A stretch of DNA of 64,000 bases, taken from assembly GCA_002351725.1 (NCBI GenBank), contig DEHD01000042.1, positions 18,481 through 82,480 on the forward strand, read 5' to 3'. The DNA comes from Prevotella sp. UBA2809 (GTDB lineage: Bacteria > Bacteroidota > Bacteroidia > Bacteroidales > Bacteroidaceae). Below are positions 26,413-36,139 of the stretch, piece by piece. Both the position numbers and the translations under genes were made by a program. Under the pieces are notes generated by a model, which had not been told where the DNA came from, searched no databases, and worked only from the letters and a program-made list of their open reading frames with translations. Position 1 is the stretch's first letter. The number at the start of each line of letters is the position of its first letter.

Positions 26413-27945
26413 TTATCTGAGTGCTTTATTCAACATGTAATAAACCTCGTTGTTGCGGAGGGTCTGCTTGAAGTCTGCAATGTTTGTCTGTTTGTTGATG
26501 CGGACATACTCGATGCCAGTCATCTCGGCAAAGTCCTCCCAATACTCCTCAGTGATGTCATAAGAGAAAGCGCTGTGGTGTGTACCACCAGCCAGAATCC
26601 AGGCTGCAGCACCAATCTCGAATGTAGGCTGTGGAACCCACAGAGCAGAAGCTACAGGAAGTTTTGGCATTGGCTGAGGCTCGATGCACTCAACCTCCTG
26701 GCTGATCAGACGGAAACGGTTGCCAAGGTCAACAACTGTAGCCTTAATACCAGCACCAGTCTTAGATGTGAATACCAGACGTGCAGTCTGCTGCTTGCGG
26801 ATACCGATACCGAGGAAATGAACCTCTAGCTTTGGCTTGTCGGTAGCAATCAGAGGACAAACCTCCAGCATGTGACTCTGCAGACAAGAACTCTTGTCGC
26901 CAGCGAAGTTCAAGGTGTAGTCCTCGAGGAATGAGCAACCGGTAGGCATGCCCTGCTGGATAACCCAAAGTGTGCGATACAGGCAGGCTGTCTTCCAGTC
27001 GCCTTCAGCACCGAAACCGTAACCCTCCTGCATCAGGCGCTGTGAAGCCAGACCAGGAATCTGGTCGAATCCGCAGAAGTTCGGATCGTCGATGTTGGCA
27101 TCGCCCAGGTCGTCGAAGTTGGTTGTGAAGGCTGTTGCACCCTCGTCTTTCAGTACGCGGCGCAGGGCAATCTCAGCCTTAGCAGCGTTCTTAACCTTCT
27201 CCCAGTAAACCTCCTCGCCACTCTCGTCAATCTTGATGGTATAGAGCTTCTTGTACTCCTCAACGAGTGCATCAGCTTCTGCATCGGTAACTTTCTTGAA
27301 GTACTCCATCAGAGAAGAAACAGGGTAGTAGTCAACATGGTATCCCAGACGCTGCTCGAATTCAACGCGGTCGCCATCGGTAACGGCAACGTTGTTCATG
27401 TTCATACCGAACATCAGACAACGAACATTGTGAGCATCAGCAACACCTGCTGCTACGCGTGCCCATACAGCAATCTGCTTCTGAGCCTTCTCGTCCTTCC
27501 AATAACCACAAACAACTTTGCGGGCGATGCGCATACGAGTGCAGATATGTCCGAACTCGATGTCACCATGAGCACTCTGGTTGAGGTTCATGAAGTCCAT
27601 GTCGATCTCACTCCAGGGAATCTCGGCGTTATACTGGGTGTGGAAGTGAAGCAGAGGCTTCTGCAGCTGCTGCAGACCCTTGATCCACATCTTTGCAGGT
27701 GAGAAGGTATGCATCCATGTGATGATACCTGCGCATTTTTCATCGTTGTTGGCTGCAAGCATAATCTGCTCTACCTCCTTGCTGCTGTTAGCAGTGCCTT
27801 TATATACAATTTTTACAGGGATATTGCCAGAGGCGTTAAGACCATCGACCATCTCCTTAGAGTGTCCATCAACTGCAACTACTGCATCGCCTCCGTAAAG
27901 AAGCTGTGCACCTGTTACCCACCAAAGTTCTAAATTCTCATACAT
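26413..27945 (-). CDS. araA: L-arabinose isomerase
   Basis: A 510-residue cytoplasmic enzyme that converts L-arabinose to L-ribulose; the usual length is about 500. Conserved segments include WMHTFSPAKMWIKGL, FHTQYNAEIPW, the QKQ-type stretch after HGDIEFGHI, EGYGFGAEGDWKTA, and AGGTHHSAFS near the C-terminus, with the metal ligands Glu and His typical of the family. It sits between araD (25 bp upstream) and the kinase (1 bp downstream), an arrangement implying one mRNA. Assignment is firm. Confidence 0.96.
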   Translation of the reverse strand: MYENLELWWVTGAQLLYGGDAVVAVDGHSKEMVDGLNASGNIPVKIVYKGTANSSKEVEQIMLAANNDEKCAGIITWMHTFSPAKMWIKGLQQLQKPLLHFHTQYNAEIPWSEIDMDFMNLNQSAHGDIEFGHICTRMRIARKVVCGYWKDEKAQKQIAVWARVAAGVADAHNVRCLMFGMNMNNVAVTDGDRVEFEQRLGYHVDYYPVSSLMEYFKKVTDAEADALVEEYKKLYTIKIDESGEEVYWEKVKNAAKAEIALRRVLKDEGATAFTTNFDDLGDANIDDPNFCGFDQIPGLASQRLMQEGYGFGAEGDWKTACLYRTLWVIQQGMPTGCSFLEDYTLNFAGDKSSCLQSHMLEVCPLIATDKPKLEVHFLGIGIRKQQTARLVFTSKTGAGIKATVVDLGNRFRLISQEVECIEPQPMPKLPVASALWVPQPTFEIGAAAWILAGGTHHSAFSYDITEEYWEDFAEMTGIEYVRINKQTNIADFKQTLRNNEVYYMLNKALR

Positions 27946-27970
27946 AGTTTTCTAATTTTAATTGTTATTA

Positions 27971-28681
27971 TTAATGTTTCTGTCCTTTCTGTCCATAGTA
28001 GGCGTTGGGGCCGTGCTTACGCATATAGTGCTTCTCTATAAGCAGAGGATTCATAGTGAGCTCGGGGTTTACCGAGAATGCTACAAATGCCATCTTGGCG
28101 CACTGCTCCATCACTTTGGCATTGTAAACGGCATTGTCGGGTGATGTTCCCCAAGAGAATGGACCGTGATTCTTTACAAGAACGGCAGGAGTGTGATCGG
28201 GATTGATTTTACGGATGTTCAGAATCTCATCAACAATCACATTTCCTGTCTCCAACTCGTAGTTGCCCTTAACCTCAGCCTCTGTCATATCGCGTGTGCA
28301 GGGGATATCCTTGTAGAAATAGTCGGCGTGAGTGGTGCCAATGTTGGGGATATCACGACCTGCCTGGGCAAATGCTGTGGCATAGGTAGAGTGGGTATGG
28401 ACAACACCCTGAATGTTAGGGAAGTTGCGATACAATACAAGGTGAGTTGGCGTGTCGCTCGATGGGTTCAGGTCGCCCTCTACTACCTCACCGGTATTGA
28501 GGTCGACAACTACCATGTCGGATGCCTTCATTACATCATAGTCTACGCCAGAGGGCTTGATGACAACAAGACCTTTCTCGCGGTCGATGCCAGATACATT
28601 ACCCCAGGTAAAGATTACCAGGTTCTGCTTTACAAGGTCAAGATTAGCCTTGAAAACTTTTTCTTTCAGTTCTTCTAACAT
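27971..28681 (-). CDS. araD: L-ribulose-5-phosphate 4-epimerase
   Basis: A 236-residue class II aldolase-type enzyme that turns L-ribulose 5-phosphate into D-xylulose 5-phosphate for the pentose phosphate pathway. Motifs: FTWGNVSGIDREKGLVVIKPSG, the zinc-ligand pair VVHTHSTYAT, and KNHGPFSWG. A TTG three codons upstream extends the frame; the ATG at 28681 (MLEELKEKVF) matches family N-termini and is preferred. It lies 28 bp after araR and 25 bp before araA. Confidence 0.95.
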   Translation of the reverse strand: MLEELKEKVFKANLDLVKQNLVIFTWGNVSGIDREKGLVVIKPSGVDYDVMKASDMVVVDLNTGEVVEGDLNPSSDTPTHLVLYRNFPNIQGVVHTHSTYATAFAQAGRDIPNIGTTHADYFYKDIPCTRDMTEAEVKGNYELETGNVIVDEILNIRKINPDHTPAVLVKNHGPFSWGTSPDNAVYNAKVMEQCAKMAFVAFSVNPELTMNPLLIEKHYMRKHGPNAYYGQKGQKH

Positions 28682-28709
28682 AATTCTCAATTATTAATTG
28701 TCAATAGGA

Positions 28710-29387
28710 TTACAGCTTAAAGTTGGAATCCTCAGTATATGCTTTGTTGTTGAAACGATAGAGGTAAGCTCCACGCTTAGAACTCTTCTTATCAATGAGC
28801 TCTGTCTTCTCGATAAAGTCCATATCCTTTACGCGCTTGCGGAAGTTGCGTTTGTCGAGCTCGGTGCCATACACAGCCTCGTAGAGTGTCTGCAACTGCG
28901 TGAGTGTGAACAGATTGGGCAGTAGGCGGAAACCGATAGGCTCGTGCGACATCTTCTGCTGAATGAGTTTGCGCGCTTTGGTGAGCATCTCATTGTGGTC
29001 AGAATAGAGGGTGGGAAGATTCTCGACATCAATCCACTCTGCACCGTGGGCCTGACGAAGTTTCTCATCGTAGTCGTTGACATTGATGAGTGCATAGTAG
29101 GCTATCGACACAACACGTTCGCCTGGGTCGCGGTCTATCTTACCAAAAGCACCTATCTGGCGCATATAGAGGTTGCGAAGACCTGTAAGCTCAAACAAGG
29201 TGCGTGTTGCAGCTTCGTCAACACTCTCGGTGGCGCCAACGAAGCCTCCGTAGAGGCTCCATTCGCCACGTCCTGGGTCCATCTTACGGCGACCTACAAG
29301 CACCTTAAGTTTCTTTTCGTCGAATCCGAAGATGATGCAGTCTACCGAAAGAAAAACCTTGGAATGTTCGTTATAGAAAGTTGTCAT
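28710..29387 (-). CDS. araR: Nudix-type arabinose regulator
   Basis: A 225-residue transcription factor of the Nudix/winged-helix class (NrtR-like), known in Bacteroidetes as the arabinose-responsive AraR. The Nudix-like part covers residues about 10-140, with Nudix box residues 48-70 (GGFVGATESV then TRTLFELTGL). In this box the REU and EE positions read RTL and EL, so hydrolase activity is unlikely and a ligand-sensing role is expected. The C-terminal winged helix (LTQLQTLYEAVYG, KRNFRKRVKDMDF, YRFN) is clear. It lies inside the operon it should control, 11 bp after the symporter gene, which suggests autoregulation. Effector L-arabinose is known for the family, not shown here. Confidence 0.9.
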   Translation of the reverse strand: MTTFYNEHSKVFLSVDCIIFGFDEKKLKVLVGRRKMDPGRGEWSLYGGFVGATESVDEAATRTLFELTGLRNLYMRQIGAFGKIDRDPGERVVSIAYYALINVNDYDEKLRQAHGAEWIDVENLPTLYSDHNEMLTKARKLIQQKMSHEPIGFRLLPNLFTLTQLQTLYEAVYGTELDKRNFRKRVKDMDFIEKTELIDKKSSKRGAYLYRFNNKAYTEDSNFKL

Positions 29388-29398
29388 ATCTTATCAAA

Positions 29399-31123
29399 TT
29401 ACCAGAAATAAGCATAGAAGCATGCGCACAGACCGATAACTACCAGTGTGCCGATAATATCGAATACACCCCAGCTTTCCTTGATTGACTTCTTAAAGTC
29501 GCTGGTAAAGGTGATGGCATCGATCTGAGCCTTGGTAGGTGCAGGTGTGAACATAGATACTGCATAGATGAATATGAGTAGGAATACCAGCAACCAGCAC
29601 TCGAATACCAGCCAGTTGGTCTGCCAGAACCATGCTGTGGCATCCCAGAAACCACCTTCCATAGTGGCACGGCCAGTGTCGGTGATGACATTGGTTACCA
29701 GACGAATCATACCAATCATGAAGCCCACAATAAGTGTCCACTCACCAGCCTTTGGAGTGATTTTCTTGCTCAGGATACCGCAAGCAAAAATGACTACCAT
29801 GGCAGGAGCCAGAAGAGACTGGATACCCTGCAAATAGTTGTAGAGTGTGTCCATACCCATCATGATAGGCAGCCATGCGAAACCAAGAATAACAACTACT
29901 ACAGTAGCAACACGACCAACGAATACATAGTGAGCCTCGCTCATGCCCTTCTTCAGAGGCTTGTAGAAGTCCTCGGTAAACAAGGTAGCACAGCTATTGA
30001 AGAATGCTGCGAGAGAAGCAACAAGTGCACAGATGAAACCGATGGTAACGATACCCTTAATACCGGCAGGCAGAACCTGCTGAACCATAATGGCAAAGGC
30101 TGCATCAGTCTCTTCCATGGTGAAGACTCCCTTCTGAGCCAGGGCAGCGGCTATCATACCTGGAATCAGGAACATGAAGCAAGGAAGAACCTTGAAGAAA
30201 CCAGCTGCAATTGTACCACGGCGTGCTCGCTTGATAACCTCGGCATTATCCTCGCCCGGTACCTGACCAAGTACACGCTGAACAATGTGCTGGTCGGTAC
30301 ACCAATACCAGAAACCGATGATAGATGCACCGATGAATACCACAAAGCCTGGATACTCCTGATACATCGAGTCGCCTTCTTCCCAGTGGAACATATGAGT
30401 GGTACCATAACCATTGTTCAACTGTCCGCAATAGTCCATCATGTTTGCCCATCCATCGGCAATATTGCCAGCGCCGAGAGCAGAAAGACCGAGGAACAGT
30501 ACCAGGAACGAACCTATAATAAGAATAGGTGTCTGAATGGTAGAAAGAGTCATTACGCCCTTCATGCCGCCAAATACGGTGAATATAGCAGTGATGAGGA
30601 TCAGTCCGATGGCTCCATACCAGAAGTTTAGTCCCCAGAGATACTTGAAGAAGATACCACCTGTGAGCGCTGTTACACTAACCTTGGTTAGAATATAAGC
30701 CACCAATGTGATGATGCTCAACCAAGAACCTGTGCGCTGTGTGTAGCGGAATTTCAGGAAGTCGGGCATGGTAATAATCTTGCCCATCTTGTTAATCATC
30801 AGCTGATAGAAAGGTACGAACAACCAACCTAAGATGAGGATCATCCAACCCTGCATCTCCCAGTGGGCCATACCTACACCGCTTTTTGCACCAGTACCGG
30901 CGAGGCCAACCAAGTGCTCAGAGCCAATGTTGGCAGCAAAGATGGCCATACCGATTACATACCAAGGCTCGCCCTTACCAAAAAGGTAAGCCGAAGAGTC
31001 TTCGCCCTGCTGGGCTTTCTTGTCTTTCCAAATGGCATACCACACAGCTGCCACCACACCTAAAAGGCCGATGGTGAGTACCACCCAATCGAGCCAGATG
31101 AATTCATGTGAACTCCAATTCAT
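29399..31123 (-). CDS. SSS-family sodium/sugar symporter, probable arabinose importer
   Basis: A 574-residue inner-membrane protein with about 14-15 hydrophobic segments. SGLT-type motifs are visible: FAANIGSEHLVGLAGTGA, WMILILGWLFVPFYQ, PDFLKFRYTQRTGSW, ALTGGIFF, and GFWYWCTDQHIVQRVL, the region that contacts sugar in SGLTs. The C-terminus is long and aromatic. Its place between the lipoprotein mutarotase and araR in the arabinose operon indicates Na+-coupled L-arabinose uptake; this substrate is inference from context. Confidence 0.88.
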   Translation of the reverse strand: MNWSSHEFIWLDWVVLTIGLLGVVAAVWYAIWKDKKAQQGEDSSAYLFGKGEPWYVIGMAIFAANIGSEHLVGLAGTGAKSGVGMAHWEMQGWMILILGWLFVPFYQLMINKMGKIITMPDFLKFRYTQRTGSWLSIITLVAYILTKVSVTALTGGIFFKYLWGLNFWYGAIGLILITAIFTVFGGMKGVMTLSTIQTPILIIGSFLVLFLGLSALGAGNIADGWANMMDYCGQLNNGYGTTHMFHWEEGDSMYQEYPGFVVFIGASIIGFWYWCTDQHIVQRVLGQVPGEDNAEVIKRARRGTIAAGFFKVLPCFMFLIPGMIAAALAQKGVFTMEETDAAFAIMVQQVLPAGIKGIVTIGFICALVASLAAFFNSCATLFTEDFYKPLKKGMSEAHYVFVGRVATVVVVILGFAWLPIMMGMDTLYNYLQGIQSLLAPAMVVIFACGILSKKITPKAGEWTLIVGFMIGMIRLVTNVITDTGRATMEGGFWDATAWFWQTNWLVFECWLLVFLLIFIYAVSMFTPAPTKAQIDAITFTSDFKKSIKESWGVFDIIGTLVVIGLCACFYAYFW

Positions 31124-31149
31124 AATTGATATTAATTAGTAATTATTAG

Positions 31150-32328
31150 TTATTTGATTGAGAATTTGTAAGCTGCGTGACTGAAGTACTTCTCGCCTGG
31201 ATTGAGAACGGGCTGAACCCAGTCTGGATGGTTTGGAGAATCGGGATACTTCTGGCTCTCCAAGCAAACACTTACGTGCTTGGGGTAGGTGATGCCACCC
31301 TTGCGGGCGATATCCTTATCGGCTCCAACACCCTGGAAGTTACCGCTGTATACCTGTACACCAGGCTCGTTGGTAAACATCTCCATAAAGATACCTGTCT
31401 TTGGGCTATAGAGGCTTGCACAAACCTGAGTGTCGTCGCCCTTACCATCTTTATAGGTATTCAGACAGAAGTTGTGGTCGTAACCTGTAGCATTCTGAAT
31501 CTGGTCGAAACTACTCTTGATGCTGTCGCCAATGGCGTGTGGAGTACGGAAGTCCATTGGAGTACCTTCAACAGATTTGATTTCGCCTGTTGGAATGTAA
31601 AGCTTGTCGCTTGGGGTGAAGTTGTCTGCATTTACATACAGAACCATGTCGTAACCTGGTTGTGTGAAGTCGCCACTCAGGTTGTAATAGTTGTGATTAG
31701 TCTGGTTGATAATAGTTGGCTTGTCGGTCTCTGCCTCCCATGTCATATCTAGCACATTGTCAGATGTGAGCTTGTAGGTGGTAACAGCCATAACCTTTCC
31801 AGGGAATCCGTTCTCGCCGTCGGCTGCTACAATTGTGAGCTTAAGGATTGAATCGCCAATCTGCTCGGCATCGTAAACCTGATGCATCCAACCAGTGTTG
31901 CCACCTCCGTGAAGAGAGTTTGGACCATCGTTCTTCTTGAGCTGATACTCGGTGTCATTAAGGGTGAATTTTCCCTCCTTGATGCGGTTGGCATAGCGGC
32001 CAACGCTTGATCCGTAGTCAGATGGAGTGTTGATGGTGTCGGCATACTGGGCGATGTTGTCGAATCCGAGAACAACGTCGGTTGGTTTGCCATCCTTGTC
32101 GGGAACAACAAGAGATACGATACGACCACCATAGTTGGTGATACAAACCTCCATGCCATTCTGGTTCTTAAGCGTGTAGAGCTTAACGGGCTTGGCCTGG
32201 ATAGTTGTGTCGAACTTAGCTGGGTCAAGACCCGAAACTGTGAGTTGTGGAGCCTGCTGGCTACCGGCACACGAGAGCATAAGTGCTGCTGCACCTACCC
32301 CCATCAATGTTGCTTTCAATGCTTTCAT
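31150..32328 (-). CDS. galM: Lipoprotein aldose 1-epimerase
   Basis: A 392-residue mutarotase with a lipoprotein signal peptide (LMLSCAGS, Cys about 20), so it acts in the periplasm or on the membrane surface. The catalytic region is preserved: SSVGRYANRIKEGKF, NDGPNSLHGGGNTGW, NQTNHNYYNLSGDF with the acid His, and a late VCLESQKYPDSPNHP, where the Glu base sits. It is the first gene of the arabinose operon, 26 bp before the symporter gene. It probably equilibrates sugar anomers before uptake. It differs from the cytoplasmic copy at 35.0-36.1 kb, which lacks a signal peptide. Confidence 0.9.
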   Translation of the reverse strand: MKALKATLMGVGAAALMLSCAGSQQAPQLTVSGLDPAKFDTTIQAKPVKLYTLKNQNGMEVCITNYGGRIVSLVVPDKDGKPTDVVLGFDNIAQYADTINTPSDYGSSVGRYANRIKEGKFTLNDTEYQLKKNDGPNSLHGGGNTGWMHQVYDAEQIGDSILKLTIVAADGENGFPGKVMAVTTYKLTSDNVLDMTWEAETDKPTIINQTNHNYYNLSGDFTQPGYDMVLYVNADNFTPSDKLYIPTGEIKSVEGTPMDFRTPHAIGDSIKSSFDQIQNATGYDHNFCLNTYKDGKGDDTQVCASLYSPKTGIFMEMFTNEPGVQVYSGNFQGVGADKDIARKGGITYPKHVSVCLESQKYPDSPNHPDWVQPVLNPGEKYFSHAAYKFSIK

Positions 32329-32377
32329 TGCTTTTCGTTTTAAGTTATTATTGAGTCTATTGTTGTTATTTTGGGTG

Positions 32378-32408
32378 TAAAATTACAATTAACATCCGAA
32401 ATTACAAA
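32378..32408 (-). promoter_or_regulatory. Promoter of the arabinose operon
   Basis: On the minus strand TTTG (32408-32405), 19 bp, TAATTTTA (32385-32378). The -7 box differs from TAnnTTTG in its last base, which fits a weaker, regulated promoter. About 45 bp separate the predicted start of transcription from the first start codon. Confidence 0.6.
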
Positions 32409-32421
32409 CTAAAATGGGGGA

Positions 32422-32458
32422 AAAATAAAGAGTAAGGTGTGAAAAATACACCTTACTC
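32422..32458 (-). terminator. Terminator of the galactose operon
   Basis: GAGTAAGGTGT (32430-32440) and ACACCTTACTC (32448-32458) form a perfect 11-bp stem with a 7-nt loop. On the minus strand a TTTATTTTT run follows. It separates galK from the arabinose operon. Confidence 0.88.
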
Positions 32459-32510
32459 TAAATATTTAACCTTTATAAACACAAAGAAAGTGTTTTTTGT
32501 CGATTCTGAG

Positions 32511-33674
32511 TTAGCAAATCTTACGTGCTCCGTCGCCAATAACTACATCGTAGATTTTGGGCTCGTGACCATACTTTGCGTTGAACTTTGCCTTAGCATC
32601 TTCAACAAACTTTTTATAGAGATCGCTGCGAACCAAGTTGATGGTGCAACCACCAAAACCGCCACCCATGATACGTGAACCGGTTACGCCATTTTCCTTG
32701 GCAACATCGTTAAGAAAGTCGAGCTCATCGCATGATACTTCATAATCCTTCGACAAGCCTTCATGAGTCTTATACATCAGTTCACCAACCTTCTCATAGT
32801 CGCCCTCATTAAGAGCATCGCATACTGCCAGCACACGATCCTTCTCGCCGAGCACGAACTTAGCGCGCTTGTAGTCCTCTTCACCAACCTCGGCACGAAC
32901 CTCGTCAAGCTGCTCCCATGTGCAATCGCGCAGGGTCTCGTATTTTCCTTCTGGATGTTTTGCCTGGATATGTTTTACAACGTTTTCACAAGAGTTGCGG
33001 CGGTCGTTATATGGCGAACCAGACAACTCATGCTTTACAACGCTGTCTACAAGCACAAGGCGATAGCCATCGGGCTTGAATGGGAAATACTCAAACTCGC
33101 GAGAGCGGCAGTCAAGGCGCATCAGACAGCCTGCCTTACCGAATACAGAGGCAAACTGGTCCATAATACCGCAGTTAACACCGCAATAGTTATGCTCGGT
33201 TGCTTGTCCAGCCAAGACCATATCCCACTGCGAAACCTTATTGTCGCCAAAGATATCGTTCAGTCCGAAAGCAAAGCAACTCTCCATAGCAGCTGATGAT
33301 GACATACCAGCACCAAGGGGAACATCGCCAGCAAAAGCAATATTGAAACCCTTAACAGGAACACCCAGCTTCTTCATCTCCAATGCTATACCATAGATAT
33401 AGCGTGCCCATGAGGCCTTAGGACCTGCGGGGTCGGAGAGTTTGAAATCTACACGGTCTTTAAGGTCAATAGCATATGCCATAACGGTATCTTCGGTACC
33501 ATTGGCACGCATCTCGGCCATAATTCCTTTATCAACTGCACCAGGGAACACAAAACCACCATTGTAGTCGGTGTGCTCACCAATAAGGTTGATACGTCCG
33601 GGAGAAGCATATACGTTGCCGGTCTTTCCATCAAAGTGCTTGATGAAACGGCTTCTTACAAATTCAATATCCAT
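32511..33674 (-). CDS. galK: Galactokinase
   Basis: A 387-residue GHMP kinase that makes galactose 1-phosphate. Motifs in order: galactokinase signature PGRINLIGEHTDYNGGFVFPGAVD, ATP loop VPLGAGMSSSAAMES, catalytic-base region CGIMDQFASVFG, and C-terminal GSRIMGGGFGGCTINLV. The start is set at the ATG 33674 (MDIEFVRSRF) rather than the TTG two codons earlier. It is the last gene of the galactose operon, 27 bp after the permease, with a terminator behind. No galT or galE is present in the window. Confidence 0.96.
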   Translation of the reverse strand: MDIEFVRSRFIKHFDGKTGNVYASPGRINLIGEHTDYNGGFVFPGAVDKGIMAEMRANGTEDTVMAYAIDLKDRVDFKLSDPAGPKASWARYIYGIALEMKKLGVPVKGFNIAFAGDVPLGAGMSSSAAMESCFAFGLNDIFGDNKVSQWDMVLAGQATEHNYCGVNCGIMDQFASVFGKAGCLMRLDCRSREFEYFPFKPDGYRLVLVDSVVKHELSGSPYNDRRNSCENVVKHIQAKHPEGKYETLRDCTWEQLDEVRAEVGEEDYKRAKFVLGEKDRVLAVCDALNEGDYEKVGELMYKTHEGLSKDYEVSCDELDFLNDVAKENGVTGSRIMGGGFGGCTINLVRSDLYKKFVEDAKAKFNAKYGHEPKIYDVVIGDGARKIC

Positions 33675-33701
33675 AAGCAAAGTGTTTTTTAGGGGTTAAT
33701 A

Positions 33702-34979
33702 TTAGTCGACTTTAATGTCTTTGTTTACGTTCTTACTACCGATGAGGGCATAGAACAGAATATAAGCCAACATTGCGATTACAAGCCAGTAGCTGAAAAT
33801 CTCACCTGCAGATTTGGCGATAGTCTCCTGGATGAGAGGCATGATACCACCACCAACTACCATAGTCATAAAGATACCCGAAGCAGCCTCGGTGTATTTG
33901 CCCAGACCCTCAACTGAAAGGTTGAAGATACCTCCCCACATTACAGATGTGCAGAGACCACAGGCAGGAATAAGGAATGCTTTGGCGGGTACATCGTGTC
34001 CGCTGAACGAAATAGTAACGCTCTCGGGCATGAAGATGGCAATGATGAGTAGCAGAATTGCTACGGCACTTACTGTAGTCAACTGTGTCTTAGTTGATAC
34101 CTTACCAGAGATGGCGCTTGAGCATGCACGGCCAATCATCATCAGGAGCCAGTAGGCTGCTGCCAATGATCCGCCGATAGCGGCTGCACCCTCAAAGGGA
34201 AGCTTGGTGACGTAGAAATTCAGCTCCATGGGGATACCAATCTCGATACCTACATAGAAGAAGATAGCGATAACGCCCAGCACACAGTGGCGGAAAGCCA
34301 GAGGACTGCGCTCGTACTTAGGAGCTACCTTTCCGAGTGTAGGCTCGGGAATAGATACACGGCTGATGATGACAAACGAAATAGCGAATACAGCCATACC
34401 GATGAACAACAGTGGAGCAACATCGCTCATACTTGTCTCGGCTGTTACTGTACCAACCAGGATACCTGCCAACAGTGGGGTGAGAGTACCGGTCAGCGAG
34501 TTCAGCGTGCCACCTACCTGAATCAACTGGTTACCCTTGTTGCCACCGCCTCCGAGGAGGTTAAGCATTGGGTTAACTACGGTGTTAAGCATACATACGC
34601 AGAAACCGCAGATGAATGCACCCAGCAGATAGATAATCAGGTTAAGGGCTACAGGAACACTATCGTATGTAAATACGTATGAACCTGCGCCGAAGAGGCT
34701 TGAGAGATACTGGAACACCAGACCAACGATACCTACGATAAGGGCAATCAGAGCGGTCTTCTTGTATCCAAATTTTGTCAGCATCTTACCTGCAGGTATA
34801 CCCATAAACAGGTAAGCGGCAAAGTTCATTAGGTTACCCCAAGCTTTGGCAAAGGGATATTCAAATCCCCATATATTGCCAAAGGGGGCGCCCATGTTGG
34901 TTACGAAGCTAATCATCGCGAAGATGAAACACATCGTGATAATGGCAATCACTTTGCCATTCTTATTTGTCTCAGTCAT
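33702..34979 (-). CDS. FHS-family MFS sugar permease (glucose/galactose type)
   Basis: A 425-residue inner-membrane carrier with about twelve hydrophobic segments, similar to the FucP/GluP branch of the MFS: FVTNMGAPFGNIWGFEYPFAKAWGN in the first loop, GIPAGKMLTKFGYKKTALIALIVG, and CGFCVCMLNTVVNPMLNLLGGGGNKGN in TM4-5. The location between mutarotase and galactokinase suggests proton-coupled galactose (or glucose) import. It starts 33 bp after the mutarotase gene. Confidence 0.85.
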   Translation of the reverse strand: MTETNKNGKVIAIITMCFIFAMISFVTNMGAPFGNIWGFEYPFAKAWGNLMNFAAYLFMGIPAGKMLTKFGYKKTALIALIVGIVGLVFQYLSSLFGAGSYVFTYDSVPVALNLIIYLLGAFICGFCVCMLNTVVNPMLNLLGGGGNKGNQLIQVGGTLNSLTGTLTPLLAGILVGTVTAETSMSDVAPLLFIGMAVFAISFVIISRVSIPEPTLGKVAPKYERSPLAFRHCVLGVIAIFFYVGIEIGIPMELNFYVTKLPFEGAAAIGGSLAAAYWLLMMIGRACSSAISGKVSTKTQLTTVSAVAILLLIIAIFMPESVTISFSGHDVPAKAFLIPACGLCTSVMWGGIFNLSVEGLGKYTEAASGIFMTMVVGGGIMPLIQETIAKSAGEIFSYWLVIAMLAYILFYALIGSKNVNKDIKVD

Positions 34980-35012
34980 ATTGTCGTCAATAATTTTAAT
35001 GTTGGTTTATAA

Positions 35013-36104
35013 TTATTCTACTACACCGAAGCGATAAACAGTCTTCTGCTTGTAACGCTGTCCGGGATTAAGTACTACACTTGGGAAATATGGGCGGTTA
35101 GGTGAATCGGGGAAGTGCTGAGCCTCGAAACATACTGCCGAACGATGTGGGAATGTGCAACCGTTGGCTCCCTTGTATCCGTTAAGGAAATTACCGGTGT
35201 AAAGCTGCAATCCTGGCTCGGTGGTGTAAACCTCCATAGTACGTCCGCTCTTTGGATCGGTGAGCTTAGCAGCAAATGAGAGCTCGCCCTCTTCCTGCTT
35301 GTTCAGAACGTAGTTGTGGTCGAAACCATGACCGAACTTAATCTGCTCGTTGTCAGCATCGATATCCTGTCCGAATGTCTTTGGCTTACGGAAATCGAAT
35401 GGAGTACCCTCAACCTTCAGAATTTCACCTGTTGGGATAGCGGTATCATCGGTAGGAAGATAGAAGTCTGCATTAATTTCGCAGATCTGGTCCTCAATAC
35501 CTGGAGTTGGATCAGCTGTACCACCCAATGCAAAGAATGCGTGATGTGTGAGGTTGACGATGGTCTTCTTGTTTGTGGTAGCCAGATACTCGATAACCAG
35601 TTCGTTCTGGTCGGTGAATGTGAATTCAACTGTTACATCGAGCTCGCCTGTGAAACCTTCCTCACCGTAAGATGAAATACGATGCAGGGCCAAAGAGCGT
35701 GGACCCATCTGGCGGGCATCCCAAACCTTAGCATTGTAACCTACCTTACCGCCGTGCAGGTGGTTAGGTCCGTCGTTAAGTGCCAGCTGGTACTCCTTAC
35801 CGTTCAGAATGAACTGACCTTTGCAGATGCGGTTACCCCAACGACCTATCAGAGTAGACAGGTATGGCTCATTGCCGCTGGTAAGCTGCTTGATGTCGTT
35901 ATGACCCTCGATAACGTTAGCTACTTTGCCATCCTTACCTGGAACCATAATAGCACAAATGGCACCTCCATAGTTTGAGATTGCCACTTCATATCCCTTA
36001 CGGTTTCTAAGAATGTACAAGTCGGTTTTTTTACCGTTGATAGTGGCCTGAAAGTCTTCGCGCTTCAGACCGCACAGATTCACTGTCTCTGTAGTATTTG
36101 CCAT
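35013..36104 (-). CDS. galM: Cytoplasmic aldose 1-epimerase
   Basis: A 363-residue mutarotase without signal peptide, so cytoplasmic. Motifs: STLIGRWGNRICKGQF, NDGPNHLHGGKVGYN, NLTHHAFFALGGT with the catalytic His, DHNYVLN, and AVCFEAQHFPDSPNRP with the catalytic Glu. It is the first gene of the galactose operon and interconverts beta- and alpha-galactose ahead of galactokinase. The promoter lies at 36140-36171. Confidence 0.93.
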   Translation of the reverse strand: MANTTETVNLCGLKREDFQATINGKKTDLYILRNRKGYEVAISNYGGAICAIMVPGKDGKVANVIEGHNDIKQLTSGNEPYLSTLIGRWGNRICKGQFILNGKEYQLALNDGPNHLHGGKVGYNAKVWDARQMGPRSLALHRISSYGEEGFTGELDVTVEFTFTDQNELVIEYLATTNKKTIVNLTHHAFFALGGTADPTPGIEDQICEINADFYLPTDDTAIPTGEILKVEGTPFDFRKPKTFGQDIDADNEQIKFGHGFDHNYVLNKQEEGELSFAAKLTDPKSGRTMEVYTTEPGLQLYTGNFLNGYKGANGCTFPHRSAVCFEAQHFPDSPNRPYFPSVVLNPGQRYKQKTVYRFGVVE

Positions 36105-36139
36105 ATTGATATGTTTTTAGTTAAAATATTATTTTTCTG

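Noticed and set aside
32377..32393. Imperfect 17-bp palindrome overlapping the -7 box of the arabinose operon, as a possible AraR operator
   Set aside because: Only five of eight base pairs match and the sequence is AT-rich, so it may be chance; the operator motif could not be compared here.
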